Shown piece by piece: positions 21,001-31,926 of a stretch of DNA of 64,000 nucleotides. Each line of letters opens with the position of its first letter. Position 1 is the first letter of the stretch. The notes beneath the pieces are model-generated. The model saw nothing but the letters and a program-made list of their open reading frames with translations, searched no databases and was not told where the DNA came from. The position numbers and the translations under genes were made by a program. The DNA comes from Owenia fusiformis (Eukaryota > Annelida > Polychaeta > Sabellida > Oweniidae), in contig CAIIXF020000005.1 of NCBI GenBank assembly GCA_903813345.2, positions 10,421,375-10,485,374 of the forward strand. The letters are read 5' to 3'.

Positions 21001-24000
21001 TTCCCCTTACCGTCCTAAGTGAGAAAGCAATGTATCAGCCATTGGAACAAGGAGTCTGTCCCCTAGAGGGGCCCAATGACTCTCTTCTGTGTTAGGGTTG
21101 ATGCTGGCAACTTCCTCCATTGATCGTAAACACTTGTAGGCAGCCCCTGTTAAAACAATGGAACTGTATTTATTCACATACTCATATGATATAAGATTGT
21201 ATCTAACTTTTATATCACATGTACACACATGTAATTGCAGTTAAGGAGAACAGTTTTAAAAGGAGAATATGATGGAGTGATGGACAGTATTCAACTCTTC
21301 ATAAGAGAGTAAATTTCACCATCTATGTATGTAAGAAAGCCACCAACATGTCAAAATGTCACCACATGGTATCTTGTTGTAAATGGTTATAAACATGTAA
21401 GAAATTATTGGTAGTAACTAGAGAACAACCACTGACTGCCAATCAATCTCCAGCAATAAAACTCTGGCTATAACAACATGTCACCACCTCTTATTTGTGA
21501 CTTCATAAAACAGGTGTGGTGTCAGGCACGTAGCCAGGGGGATGTTTTTCACCATTCTGAGCACTTTTCAAGTCATTTTTGGCAAAAATTCTCAAATGTG
21601 AATCCCCTGGAATTATTTGAAAAGTGAGCCCCCTTGGCAAAAACTGACTATGTTCCAAGATGTTATATACCTGAGAAAAGATTGCCTGACAGTTTCAGAG
21701 TATCTTGATGTGCTGATAGATCAAGGGCAACGTATGATGATGTAAGACAAGCAAGGAGGATTGGTAGAGGTCCACCAGATGACCCCATCTTCATCTCTTC
21801 CAATGTGCCTGCACTCAGGATACTGCTCAATGCAGCAACATTACTGAAAGGAACACATAACCTATATTAGAACCTCATGGTCACACTATAATATATACTT
21901 CTACATACTATAACTAGAAGTGGTACAAAATATTGTTGAAGATTTGAGCTATCAATGTGTTCGATGTACGTTCCATGCATAATCATGTTAACTCCAGTCA
22001 TGAATCGATAACATATTAATAAGAACCAAATTGATACAATTTTTTTCCCCGATTAACTTTTATATTTGAATGACAAATGAGAAATAAGAAAAAATTTGCA
22101 AATTGGTTTTATATTTCAATTCATTAAAAGTAAGATTTTGGTATGATGATTCAGTTTTTACCTTGAAGCCAATGATCCTCCTTTGTTTCCAGGTTTTGAT
22201 TGTTTCAAGGGGTCTTTAGATGTCACTGCGACCCAAGGAGCACAACACCAGGAGTGGGGATAGCAAGTGACATAGTACTCTTCAGACAGTAACCACAGGG
22301 TGTGGCAACACCCATACTGAAAGAAAATTAGCTGAGAGTCAGGAAACTTAAAATTTCAATTCAATAAAAGAGTACAAAAAAGTTTTCATATTTAAAGTCC
22401 AAAATCAATTCGCTATTGTAAATGATAGAAATAGAAGATTGAACCATAAACCTCCAATAACCTTTTGGTAGAGTATTAAACAAATACTGGATGACCATGA
22501 GGTGGATATGCCAGAATACCTATCAAAGGAAAAAAATACTGGGCGAGGCAAAGTTGTTGTTTTTTGTACCTACCTTGAGAAATACTTTATTTTAAAGGAT
22601 GGGTTTACTAAAACAGAAACCGAGCCTAGTATTTTTTTCGAGGATAGGTATTCTGGCATATCCACCTCATGGTCATCCAGTATTTATTTTATTATGCACC
22701 TCCCTTGAGAAATACTTAATTTTTTCTTAATTTTAAAGAATGGGTCTACTAAAACAGAAGCTGAGCCTAGTATTTTTTTTGAGGATAGGTATTCTGGCAT
22801 ACGGGATGATTGGAGATCTCGTTGCTTCAATACTGGATAGAACGAGATCTTGCTCTTAACCAATCAGATTTGAGTATTTTAATGAGGTGCACAATAAAAT
22901 ATTATACATGTATTTGGAATATTAAGATAAGTTGGTTAATTGAAATTGTTCCTTAAATGAATTTGGACAGATGATACTATTTATTACAACAAGATTGTCA
23001 AAGACCATTCTGACCTCATCATTCTAAAACTGTTTGAGGAGTTCAAACATTTTTTTTCATTCATTTTTAGAAAAAAAACAGACATCAAAAGATTTCATTT
23101 GATTCAGACACCAGTTTTCCTTAAAAAATTGCATCGCTATATATGACGAATTCCTAATTAAATGAACAAAATCAGAATTACAGGTACTTACTGTTAAATA
23201 CTTGGATAGCGAGTTTGACATGACCTCAACAAGTGACGACACCACTCTAGACAAACTGCCCTCTATTGACAAAGATGAGGGAATGCTGGGATTGAAATGG
23301 AATGGTTTGACGAGGCCGTGAACGAGTGGTTGAGGAGGCTCAGACCATTCATGCATTATGGGATTCAGGTACGCATCCGTGAACTCTCTGGCGGAGGCAA
23401 TAATAGGATTATGCTGGACTGAATCGGTTGGGTAGAACAGCTTTGGAATAATCCTAGAAAATACAAGATGTTATTTCATTTAATTTGTTTTTACTAAAAA
23501 GTACACGTGTAGGACCTTTGAAAGGTGTTTGGTCTTTAGGTCAAACATCTAATAGCTGTTGGAGTTGGTTCTATGAAAAAGAATTAGTGTTAAGTGTATA
23601 TTTATGCAGATCATTAAGAACAGAGAAACTTTAGATTCAGTTGATATCCTTTTGTCTATAATCTCCCTTTTAAAATTAACATCAATATAAAACTTGAAAA
23701 TGATGATAAAAGATATATTATATGTTTTACCTGACTAGAATTTCTGAAGCGACATTTCTCACACGAACATCAGAATCCCCAAGCAGGTAAAGTATGACAT
23801 CATCAATTATATGGCACTGTAGGTTCAGCAACTGAAAGAAGCATGGAAAATCCAAAACAAGTCATTAACATGAAAAATGTCACCACTTGCCATTTGTTAC
23901 AGACACTGACTGCTGAACACCAAACAACAACCGCCAAACATCATCCACAAAAAATGTTGGGAGACTATAAAAACAGTAAGCTCATAAAACAACAACAATG

Positions 24001-27000
24001 AACTTAAAGAATGAACAAGATATTATTCAAAATTAGCTTTTTATCAATATGGAAGTGTAGGTCTTAGCTAATCTAAAATGTGCATATGTCAAATTGAAGT
24101 CACTTTACAACACTGGTGAGCGTGGAAATTATAATATTAATTTAACTGTGTGAAACAACTCTTAATCTCATCTGAAATTGACTAATACCATGTAATGTTA
24201 ATTTCATAAGGAAACCATGAGGAAACTTTCAATCTTATCAAAGAAGTATCTTTATTCTCAGACTTACTCCAACGTATCCATGGTCTCCCCTGATTAGCTT
24301 CTTTGATATACTTTCCAAGTAGTGGATCAACTTGAAGTCCAGCTGGCCGAATATCTCCAGTAGTTCAACCTAAAGACAGCACATGCACTATACCTTTTTA
24401 TCACTAGATTTAATTGCCATTAATCATTAATACATACATATTATACATGAGGGACCAAATCGTCAGTGGCACTGTATAAGAACTTTTTAACTTCCACTGT
24501 TTTGTCATTTTTCTAATGTTCCAGATTCAATTTTGGACAAGTACATATTTGCAATAACAAATTCCATAAATGATTGTACCTTGACAAGCCAGTAAGGATT
24601 GTCTTTCATGTGTAGTAGTTTCAGCAATATCTGCAAGCCTACTTCGCTATGTGTGCTATTTAAGAGATGGTTCAAACAGGACTGCAGCGCAACAAGTGAC
24701 AGTCGAGTTGCTACGGATGACTCATCTTCCAGTACAGATAGTAATCTCCCAACCAAGTAATCCATTAGAGACTCTGAAATGAGCATTATTGACAGTAGCC
24801 ATTTTGAATTTTTAGAAATTTTTTCTTCTCAAACCTTTTCTACATTTTATGGTGATTCATAAGATTAATGTAAAATTCAATGCATATCAAATCATCAAGC
24901 AGTTATCATTGACTTTTACTGATGGTAATTTCTAAATAAGGGGAATAAGGTCATAAGTAAATTTTTATATATGTATCATTCAAAGTTACAAAATATTCCA
25001 TTATACACAGACAGGAAGACATTCTGTTTTCAAAGTAGATACACGAGACAGATTTTGGCGAAATTGTAGACAAAGATATTTTCATAAAGAAGCAAATCAC
25101 AACTTTCTCTTCATCCACAGTATTAATCACGACTACTCACCTTCCTCTGTATATCTGATGGTATTTTTCAGCCATTGGTCGAACCTGCCTCTTGCCTGGG
25201 TCATTGAGGTTTTGATAAAATTTGCGATAAGGATAGAAGTGACACCTTTTAGCTGTGGGTCTTGGTGATTAATGTACAGGAGAATATCGCTTAATTTCTG
25301 CGAACCACCTACAAAAGAGTTACAAGATTGTTTGAGTGTTACAGATTATCTCCTGATGGAGAGTTCATTGTGCTATCCAAAATGTACTTTTCACTAAAAT
25401 GAAGGGCATTTACTACAGCTGTACATAGAGATTTAGAAAGACATATGCGAAGTGTCACAACCTGCCATTTGTTACAGACACCGACTGCCAAACACCAACC
25501 ACCAAACAGAGACTTGTGGTAGTGATATAAGGATCTTTAAATATGAACACCTGCCAATCAAAACACTTTTGGCCAGTCTAAGAGGCTTTCGAATTAGACA
25601 GATTTTACTATAATAAAGATGGATGTTTCACTGTCTTTATTGTAATGAAACAACCTACCTGTTTCATCAATGTGTAGATTGTAGAAGTATATCTGAGGAT
25701 ATATTAAGATACTGGAGGCAATACATCCAAGTGCTAATGACTTCACACTAACACGAACCATACGATCTGGTATAAGGTTTTGTGGATACCCTAGAATAAA
25801 ACATTTTTCAAGATCTATATTAGTATGTTAAAATCTTAATCTAGTATGGTAGAATTTAAATTTAAACAATATGATTAACTCCCTGCTGAAAAGTGATTTT
25901 AATGTGTATGAGAAAAATATTATTCTCTGAGTATATAAACAATAAGTATATTCATGTATAAATTTTGCATTACATTTACATAACTAAGTTTCACAAAGTT
26001 TTAGTTTAGTTTTTTTTATCTACCTGTTAGCAGGAACTTGCTGCAAAGAAGTCTTGTGCAGTAGACTATAGGGATTTCATCATCAGTAACAGATCCTATT
26101 GGTCCAGGACATATGGTTTCTGTATCCCCACTTGCTTTCCCTGGTTCAGTTTCCATGGCCCCCTCAGTTTCTATATTCCCATTGAGGACATCTAGGCTTA
26201 CTCCTTTCCGTAAAGGTGGAGGTTTGTTTGGACTTTGTTTAGGTGTTGCCTTTGCCTCACTTAGTGTATCTGCACTACTACTTTGTGACATCCCAGACTG
26301 AGGCTCTTGAATTTCCCCGATATCAAGGTTCGAGTAATTTGAATCTGTCATTATTTCAGGCATTCCCCCACCAGATGGTGGTACTGTAAAATCAATGTCT
26401 CCATTACTGTCAGCTTCAGGATCGGGAGGTTTAGGCTGCTCTGGAGTCTCGTCTGGAAGATCTGAACTTTCAAGGTCACCCGTGTCTTCCTCAACCATTA
26501 TAGGTTGTGTTCCAGAGGACATTGACCCAGTGGTACTCGAACTGACCTCTGAACCATCATCGTCATCCAATCCCATATCATCTAATAGAGATGGTAGACC
26601 AGCACTACCTATATGAAATACAAACAAACAGATACAAGATCTGAAGATAAACTAAAAAAGTTACCATCAACCCCCTGATACACAAGTCGATATATACAAC
26701 TCTCTATGATCAATGAAGTCTTATGCTACATTAGTCTACATTAACTGGAAAAATTATTACTTTCTGAATATTTTAATTCATATTTCATATCTATATTAAT
26801 TATTAATTATTAATATCATTCTATCATTATAATAAACAATTCAATACACATATTTTCATCAAAAAGTATATCTGAACTTAAATCTGAGTTCCAAAAGGAG
26901 ACCTAGTTTTGTTCTACACTTACTGTTAATACGACTCCTCAATTTGATATCATCTCCTTTGTAAATACTTGTATGCGATATTGCACCTTTAGTGACGAGA

Positions 27001-30000
27001 ATTTTGGCAAAGATAGGAGGAGGCGTCCGCAACAATTGCTGTAACATCTCAAGAGAGGCTGTTATGACGTTATGATCTGCGTGGCTTGTGTAATGTAAAC
27101 CCAACTCATATATCTAGAAAAATTAAGGGGAATAAGATGGGACATGATACATTTATCTGGCAAAATCAGATATACCAAGCAACCTTTCAAACAATTGTTT
27201 CAAATTTGGAATACACTTGGCCCACATTCCCTGGTGTTCATTTTCCTATAAATGTTGGTATCTGAGACATCCTCCTGATCAAATCACTAAAATTAAGAAT
27301 GTACAGAAATAAATATATAGTGTAAATAATTAGATTAAAGAGAGAATCAGATATAGCGAGCAGACTAAACAAATAATTGCTTCAATTTTAGAATATTTTT
27401 GGCTCATGTCATTCCTTGTCATGTCTATTTTCTAAAAATCACAAAAGTGCATACTTTATTCCAGGAAAACTAAAGATTTTTAGAATAATGTGTTATTTTT
27501 CTATAAGAATGGTTACCATTCTTATTATTTGGGAGAATTCAAACATTTTTTCACCCATTTTCGCACTTTGAATCATTAATAACTTCACCAATTTATAACA
27601 TCTTGTATTTGATATTGTAAGGAATAGATTGGTAGGTCAATTATACATGTTGCTTGTAATTTTGTCACCCCCTATAGATCAGATTCTGCCTTTAAGTCCT
27701 ACAAATGTTTTAGCTATCCAATAAGTAAATTGTAAAATGTATAGGAAATTTAATTTCTTCAATGAATTATTCATTCTGTTTAGATTTACCTGTAAAAACT
27801 GTTCCTCTCCAATTTGTGTCTCTTTCTCCTTTTCCACTCTACCAAAGCTCCCTTTTAGACTTTGCCCAATGTCATCACTTGACTGCTGGGAGAGATGTGG
27901 AATCAGATGACGCAGACACAGAAGAACTCCAAGTAGGTTGAAGACAATCCGCTCTTCATGAATAGGTATTACTGTCTCTGTAGATATACATGACTTCAGT
28001 TTATTATTGTTAATAATCCTGATCAAAGTTTGGCAGAAAAAAGCCCAAACAGAATTCTGCATTGGAGAATTATTGAAAATATTTGTTTTGACATAGTAAA
28101 TATTATATTGCTTCATATGCTGGCAGCACTAAACATCAATCAATTTCACTAAAATGGACCAACTAAGTAAACATTCTCGCCAGCAAAAACCTCCTAATAT
28201 GGATATAATTTTAACTTGTAGAAAATTTTATCTAGTTATTAACTTACCAAGAAGGTTGTTCAAGAGCCACGAGAAGAAGAGCATCGGCTTGCGTGTGTAT
28301 TGGCAAATCAAGGTCAACGATGACGCAGCAGTGCGTCGCATCACAGCTGACCCAGATTTCAAGTTGGGTAGGAATGATTTCAAGAGAACTTTGATTTCGG
28401 AATCTGTCGAGAAGGACATCAAGACAGGACATATTTTATGCATAGCAGTCTGTAAGGTCTCCTGGATGGCATCCTCGTGACGGCGACATATCCGTGCCAA
28501 ACAGGGTAGAATATTCACAACATATGGTCTGAAATGATTATTACAAAATTAACATTCAAAACAGGGGGACGTGCACTGGATTCTTGCAATTAGAATTATT
28601 ACTAATGGCCTCATATTTATTGAACCCATATAAAATTGAGAATGTTTTCACATCTTAAAGTTTCAATAAAACTTTCTCAGGTTGTAAAAAATACATTGGT
28701 TTTGAGTCTATTGCTTGCTATTTTCAAATTATTGCATATTCAATTTAAATACAAAGTTAGTTAAGTCAGATAAGCTTAGTTATAGTTTTGTATAGTTATA
28801 CAAAGTCGGATAAGCTGGAGAATTTTATTACCTGCACTTCTGAGGCCGGATTAAATGACACATGTCTGCAAATCGCCACAAAGCAGCCCTGAGACATCTC
28901 GAGGAACCATTTTTCTTTATCTCCTTATAAAGCTCTACTTGAAGCCTTCCAAGGTTGTTGTCTAATAAGGTCTGTTATAATAGAACAATACATGTATATT
29001 GATAAACAACACACTTGAAATTCCAAACGAATGCCTTGTTAATTACCCAGTATGTCCAAGACCAAATCAGATCTTGGCAATAATCTTGCATCTGTATTTT
29101 TTTTAAATTTTGTCTTGCATCTGTAATCATCTCAAATTAAACAGGATGACAAACAAGGTGTTTTGGGTATTATCCAATATTATTATATACCCAATATGTA
29201 ACACTAATCCTGATTGGTCAATACCTAGTCACGTGTTCCGAAATAGATTTACTTTTACCCTTCAAAAGTTATATTCCCTCAAATGTAAGAAGCGGGAATA
29301 TACATTTGAACTATTGCCCGCTGACGTCACAATTGCAACTTCTATTACCCTTGGAAATGTCTGTGCATCATCACTGCGCAGACGAAAAACAGAAAAATGG
29401 AGGATGAGCACAAACACAAATTAACTCCGTTCACCATGACAGACGCGCATGAACGATAAAATATAAACAACATAAATATAAATAAAGTTCCCTTAGCTCA
29501 ATACGTCTGTGTAATTTCAAGTGTTATGATAATCTATTTCACGTGTTAAACGTGATTGAATTTGTCAAGTGAGAGTCTCAGAAATTTCTTTGGAAAAACT
29601 TTCTGTTGAGCATATGATGACGTCACAGCTTATAATGCTAACAATGGACCCGGTGAGGGGGCTTCGGGAATAGTACATTTTAGAGGATATTCCCTCGGGG
29701 AAATATTTTACACTATTGCCCTCAATGGCAGTCACTATTTGTATATTAACATTGTGCTAAATTCCTTTGTGTAAACTGATTTTGTAGCTATGAATTCAGC
29801 CTTAAGCCCAAATGCTGCACTGTATTTTGCACACAAAACCACAAAATATATGGTCAACTTTTTCAATCCAGTATATCCCTTTTAGCTGAAAAGTCACTCA
29901 CTAATGTATTTTTGCCTCACCATTTTTATACACCATTTGTTTACACCCCTGACACCATATTGACTTTTTGTTTAACATTAGGGGCAAATTCTTACTTTGA

Positions 30001-31220
30001 TTGTTCTGTTTAGACACTCATCAGCTACCATTCTGACATCAGACTCAGCATCATCACACATCATGAGAAATGTCTCAATGCTCAAGCCAAGGAACTTTGC
30101 AAAATCTTGCACATTTCTGAAATTAAAATAGGATGTGGAATGTGGAATGAATAGAGTTAAGACAATGAGAGTTTAATCTTAAAGAAAATTTATCTTACCA
30201 ATATACCCTATCTGGTAATTTATCATCATTAATTTCTCACATCATCTATTAATGTTTCAAAAATCTTATTTCAAAAGTCATGTTGATCAAAACTAAAGAT
30301 ACAAAGACAAACAAACTATGCGACTCAATATAGATTACACAAGCTATGTATTTCAATATACCCAGTTGTAATTTATACCAAACGGTGTACTGTGTTCTCC
30401 TCAGGATTTCTTTACTCAACTTTGAGAAAAACCTGTGTATGGTATTGCAAAGTATTTTAGACAGTATATTTGACAATGAGTATTTTCTCAATAAGATGCA
30501 TTTTCAAAACATTTCTTCCAAATAAATTCTACAAGATAATAAAATCATCACACTGACTCTCCTAAAAACTGTACATTAAGACCCAGTGCCTAAACCCTTT
30601 ATTCAAAATGTTGGATTTATTTTTTTATTCATGAATAGATTATTACAACAAGAGATCTAAAACTTCTGCAAAGATATCTGATGCTGAATGCTGATGACTG
30701 CCTAAAATCATTATTTGTTTGATACAACGATAATCTGAATACATATCTAACTCTTTGCCTTGGTTAACAAAAACACAGAATGTAATCCCGTGCTAAGGGC
30801 TGATGTAAAAAAGCTTGAAGCTTATTTTTAGTTCACTTACCTGAGGTTTGGGGAACAGATGCAATCAGCAATCATATTGCAGTTTATTATCTTATCCTTC
30901 CTGCTGACAGGCTGCTCTCTTTTTCTAAAATAAATATAAGATAACAGTTGTAGCATTTCATGTATAATACTGTCAATGTAGTATTGACAGTTCATAATTT
31001 ATCAAATCATATGAAATATAGAAATTAGACAATACAGAAGCTAAAGTCAAAAGAAAACATATCTGTGGTAATCATGATTATCAAATATTATAACATGCAT
31101 TAGTTCTAATGAAAAATATGAAGTGTTAGAATCCTACTTCATCATTTCCTCTGTCATTGTTCCTGGTTGGAACACCTTCAATCCTTCAAATGCCTTCATC
31201 AGTTTCTCTAGAGACGCCAT
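13944..31220 (-). CDS. HTT: Huntingtin, first 28 coding exons (3' part outside window)
   Basis: Huntingtin is a very large HEAT-repeat scaffold that works with HAP40 in vesicle transport, autophagy and spindle orientation. I joined 28 GT-AG exons totalling 5,008 nt (about 1,669 codons); all phases agree and no stop interrupts them. The N-terminal amphipathic helix, HEAT arrays and many near-identical stretches settle the identity, for example [53 protein letters not shown] and [14 protein letters not shown]. Exon coordinates are given in the block entries. The start ATG at 31220 follows an acceptor (TTTTCAG, about 31250), so a non-coding first exon should lie upstream. Human huntingtin has about 3,140 residues; everything after the IHIFKS-equivalent (here THMFQS) is missing here. 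The last donor at 13943 is good, so transcription presumably continues leftward, beyond or across the GST genes. Confidence 0.97.
15626..15919 (-). repeat. 40-bp minisatellite containing the exon 25 acceptor and exon start
   Basis: About 7.5 head-to-tail units. Unit borders fall at 15626, 15666, 15706, 15746, 15786, 15826 and 15866, with a shortened last unit to about 15919. Read on the minus strand, each unit contains the intron end TTATTTCCAG followed by CTATCCCAGCATTACAGCC, the first codons of exon 25 (IPALQPIVY). The copy nearest the exon body supplies the acceptor at 15657-15656. Most upstream units keep a usable acceptor. The array has no stop in any of three minus frames over most of its length, because a 40-bp unit rotates the frame. 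Confidence 0.92.
16729..16830 (-). repeat. About 60-bp tandem duplication of the exon 23 acceptor
   Basis: The stretch CTAGCTATGGATGCCTGGAA, which spans the exon 23 acceptor and first codons, occurs at about 16741 and again at about 16801. The left copy is continuous with the exon; the right copy lies in the intron. It creates a second potential acceptor upstream of exon 23. Confidence 0.85.
16855..17000. repeat. GTCACCAC-family repeat copy
   Basis: ATCACCAGAAGTGGTTACATATTGTTATGGTCTCC-type sequence starting near 16873, followed by GGCTGGTGTTGGGG. It is a degenerate member of the dispersed family whose ends read TGTCACCAC...GTGGTGACAT; better copies are at 36160-37400, 47997-48140 and 61949-62092. 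Confidence 0.6.
18079..20098. other. Huntingtin intron 19 (2.0 kb)
   Basis: No exon is seen. A small inverted-repeat unit at about 18640-18792 has CAGCCCACACTCCCACAAAA mirrored by TTTTGTGGGAGTTTGGGCTC. The AT-rich remainder contains several copies of the word ATGCCCATTGGCA/TGCCCATGGGCATTT (19430-19700), suggesting a degraded repeat. Open frames of 60-110 codons here have no similarity to huntingtin. Confidence 0.5.
20099..25790 (-). CDS. HTT: Huntingtin exons 9-19: middle HEAT region
   Basis: Exons 25790-25659, 25308-25141, 24773-24580, 24369-24268, 23831-23731, 23453-23192, 22316-22162, 21843-21671, 21146-21011, 20720-20527 and 20217-20099. The phases are consistent throughout. Recognisable text: [74 protein letters not shown] and [18 protein letters not shown], followed by a Lys/Glu-rich linker and [20 protein letters not shown]. 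Introns contain several transposon fragments (see 22482-22800, 21345-21530, 23860-23970 and 25450-25520). Confidence 0.94.
21345..21530. repeat. GTCACCAC-family repeat copies in huntingtin introns
   Basis: This copy begins AAAATGTCACCACATGG and ends near AACATGTCACCACCTC. Related fragments lie in other huntingtin introns at about 23860-23970 (AAATGTCACCACTTGCCATT) and 25450-25520 (AACCTGCCATTTGTTACAGA). All are oriented and decayed differently, indicating an abundant old family. Confidence 0.6.
22482..22800. repeat. Hairpin element with 44-bp arms plus tandem partial copy
   Basis: The left arm 22482-22525 (AAATACTGGATGACCATGAG, then GTGGATATGCCAGAATACC) is mirrored almost perfectly by the right arm 22643-22685. 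The right half, including GAGCCTAGTATTTTTTT and GATAGGTATTCTGGCATA, is repeated in tandem at about 22690-22800. It lies in the huntingtin intron between exons 14 and 15. Confidence 0.8.
26024..26608 (-). CDS. HTT: Huntingtin exon 8: acidic disordered segment
   Basis: A single 585-nt exon encoding a low-complexity acidic Ser/Glu/Pro-rich region ([18 protein letters not shown], then [19 protein letters not shown], then [12 protein letters not shown]) before returning to conserved sequence in [15 protein letters not shown]. The position corresponds to the vertebrate disordered loop that carries caspase sites and PEST-like stretches, spread over several exons there. Here it is one exon with little sequence similarity except at its end. 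Long open frames on the opposite strand (26113-26301, 26395-26616) are shadows of its biased composition. Confidence 0.93.
26924..28971 (-). CDS. HTT: Huntingtin exons 4-7: N-terminal HEAT repeats
   Basis: Exons 28971-28832 (140 nt), 28528-28248 (281 nt), 27977-27790 (188 nt) and 27113-26924 (190 nt). The encoded text includes [54 protein letters not shown] and [20 protein letters not shown], all closely parallel to human huntingtin residues 100-400. The 140-nt and 281-nt exons equal the sums of human exons 4+5 and 6+7, so introns were either lost here or gained in vertebrates. The acceptor of the 188-nt exon was chosen at 27979-27978 so that codons join as [11 protein letters not shown]. Confidence 0.95.
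29160..29750. repeat. Probable decayed transposon in huntingtin intron 3
   Basis: The stretch is less AT-rich than the surrounding intron and has paired words facing each other: ATATTCCCTC and GAATATACATTTGAACTATTGCCC near 29270-29320, versus GGATATTCCCTCGGGGAAATA and CACTATTGCCC near 29680-29725. Two TGACGTCAC words occur near 29324 and 29621. The borders are not resolved. I treat it as a repeat, not a regulatory element. Confidence 0.4.
29996..31220 (-). CDS. HTT: Huntingtin exons 1-3: N17 helix with a single glutamine
   Basis: Exons 31220-31138, 30924-30841 and 30116-29996. Exon 1 encodes [20 protein letters not shown] and continues TMTEEMMK. The first 17 residues match the human membrane-binding and aggregation-controlling helix apart from a few changes, but where vertebrates have a polyglutamine and polyproline tract there is one Q and one P. 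Exon 2 ([20 protein letters not shown]) and exon 3 ([16 protein letters not shown]) begin the HEAT region. The 84-nt and 121-nt lengths of exons 2 and 3 equal, as I recall, those of human exons 2 and 3. Confidence 0.95.
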
Positions 31221-31316
31221 TTTGGTGGCTTGGTATTCTCACAGGATTTCTGAAAAGTAACACAGTGACACATGGAACATAGTAGATCATTGATTAAAAT
31301 ATTTCGAGGCATATTT

Positions 31317-31367
31317 CATTGTTCCTGGTTGGAACACCTTCAATCCTACAAATGCCTTCATCAGTTG
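31317..31367 (-). repeat. Duplicated fragment of huntingtin exon 1
   Basis: About 49 bp identical to exon 1 (31155-31204) except for one base, lying 160 bp upstream of it. Read on the minus strand it would encode [16 protein letters not shown], the second half of the N17 helix and beyond, with Glu changed to Val. It has no start codon context of its own and is followed directly by a transposon end. Confidence 0.88.
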
Positions 31368-31368
31368 A

Positions 31369-31926
31369 CTGCCCGAACCATGGGCTTTCAACTAGAAGGG
31401 TAGGCAACTTCCCATATTTCATACAAAAGCATTGCCTTTGGGTTTTCAAAGTTGGAGAATGTACACATTCCAAGAAAATCTTATTTTGTCCTTTTTATAG
31501 ATGATTTAAAGAAATAACTCAAAAATAAAAACATGATTATCTGCATACATGTTGATAATTTAATAAAAAATGGAATTCATCATAATTATTACAATACAGA
31601 AAGTGAACATTCTCCCACAAATTATATTTTTAATTGGAATGTGTTCTTGAATAATTACCCACAATGCAATACTCGAAGAGAACATCTTGATACCTCTTAT
31701 TCTTATTGGTCATTTTTGTTTACTTTTACATGAGATTGAATATATGTTATGCTTTAATCATATTGAAAATTGATTTTTATTCAAAATAATACTTAAACGT
31801 ATACATTTATCCAATACTTTTTGAAATATTACCATAAAAGGGAAGCATGGCATTGCTCATTTTGAAGGTCTCATGTTATTACACAGAGTTGCATACCCTT
31901 CTAATTGAAAGCCCATGCCCGAACTG
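31369..31926. mobile_element. 558-bp inverted-repeat transposon upstream of huntingtin exon 1
   Basis: ATGGGCTTTCAACTAGAAGG at 31379 is mirrored by the reverse complement of 31888-31918 (ATGGGCTTTCAATTAGAAGG), followed by GTAGGCAACT versus GTATGCAACT. The interior is AT-rich and non-coding. Its left end abuts the duplicated exon 1 fragment. Confidence 0.75.

Noticed and set aside
26113-26616. Plus-strand open frames of 62 and 73 codons
   Set aside because: Antisense shadows of the acidic huntingtin exon 8.
29110-29424. 104-codon plus-strand open frame in huntingtin intron 3
   Set aside because: No recognisable similarity; it overlaps a probable decayed transposon and lacks splice or start context.
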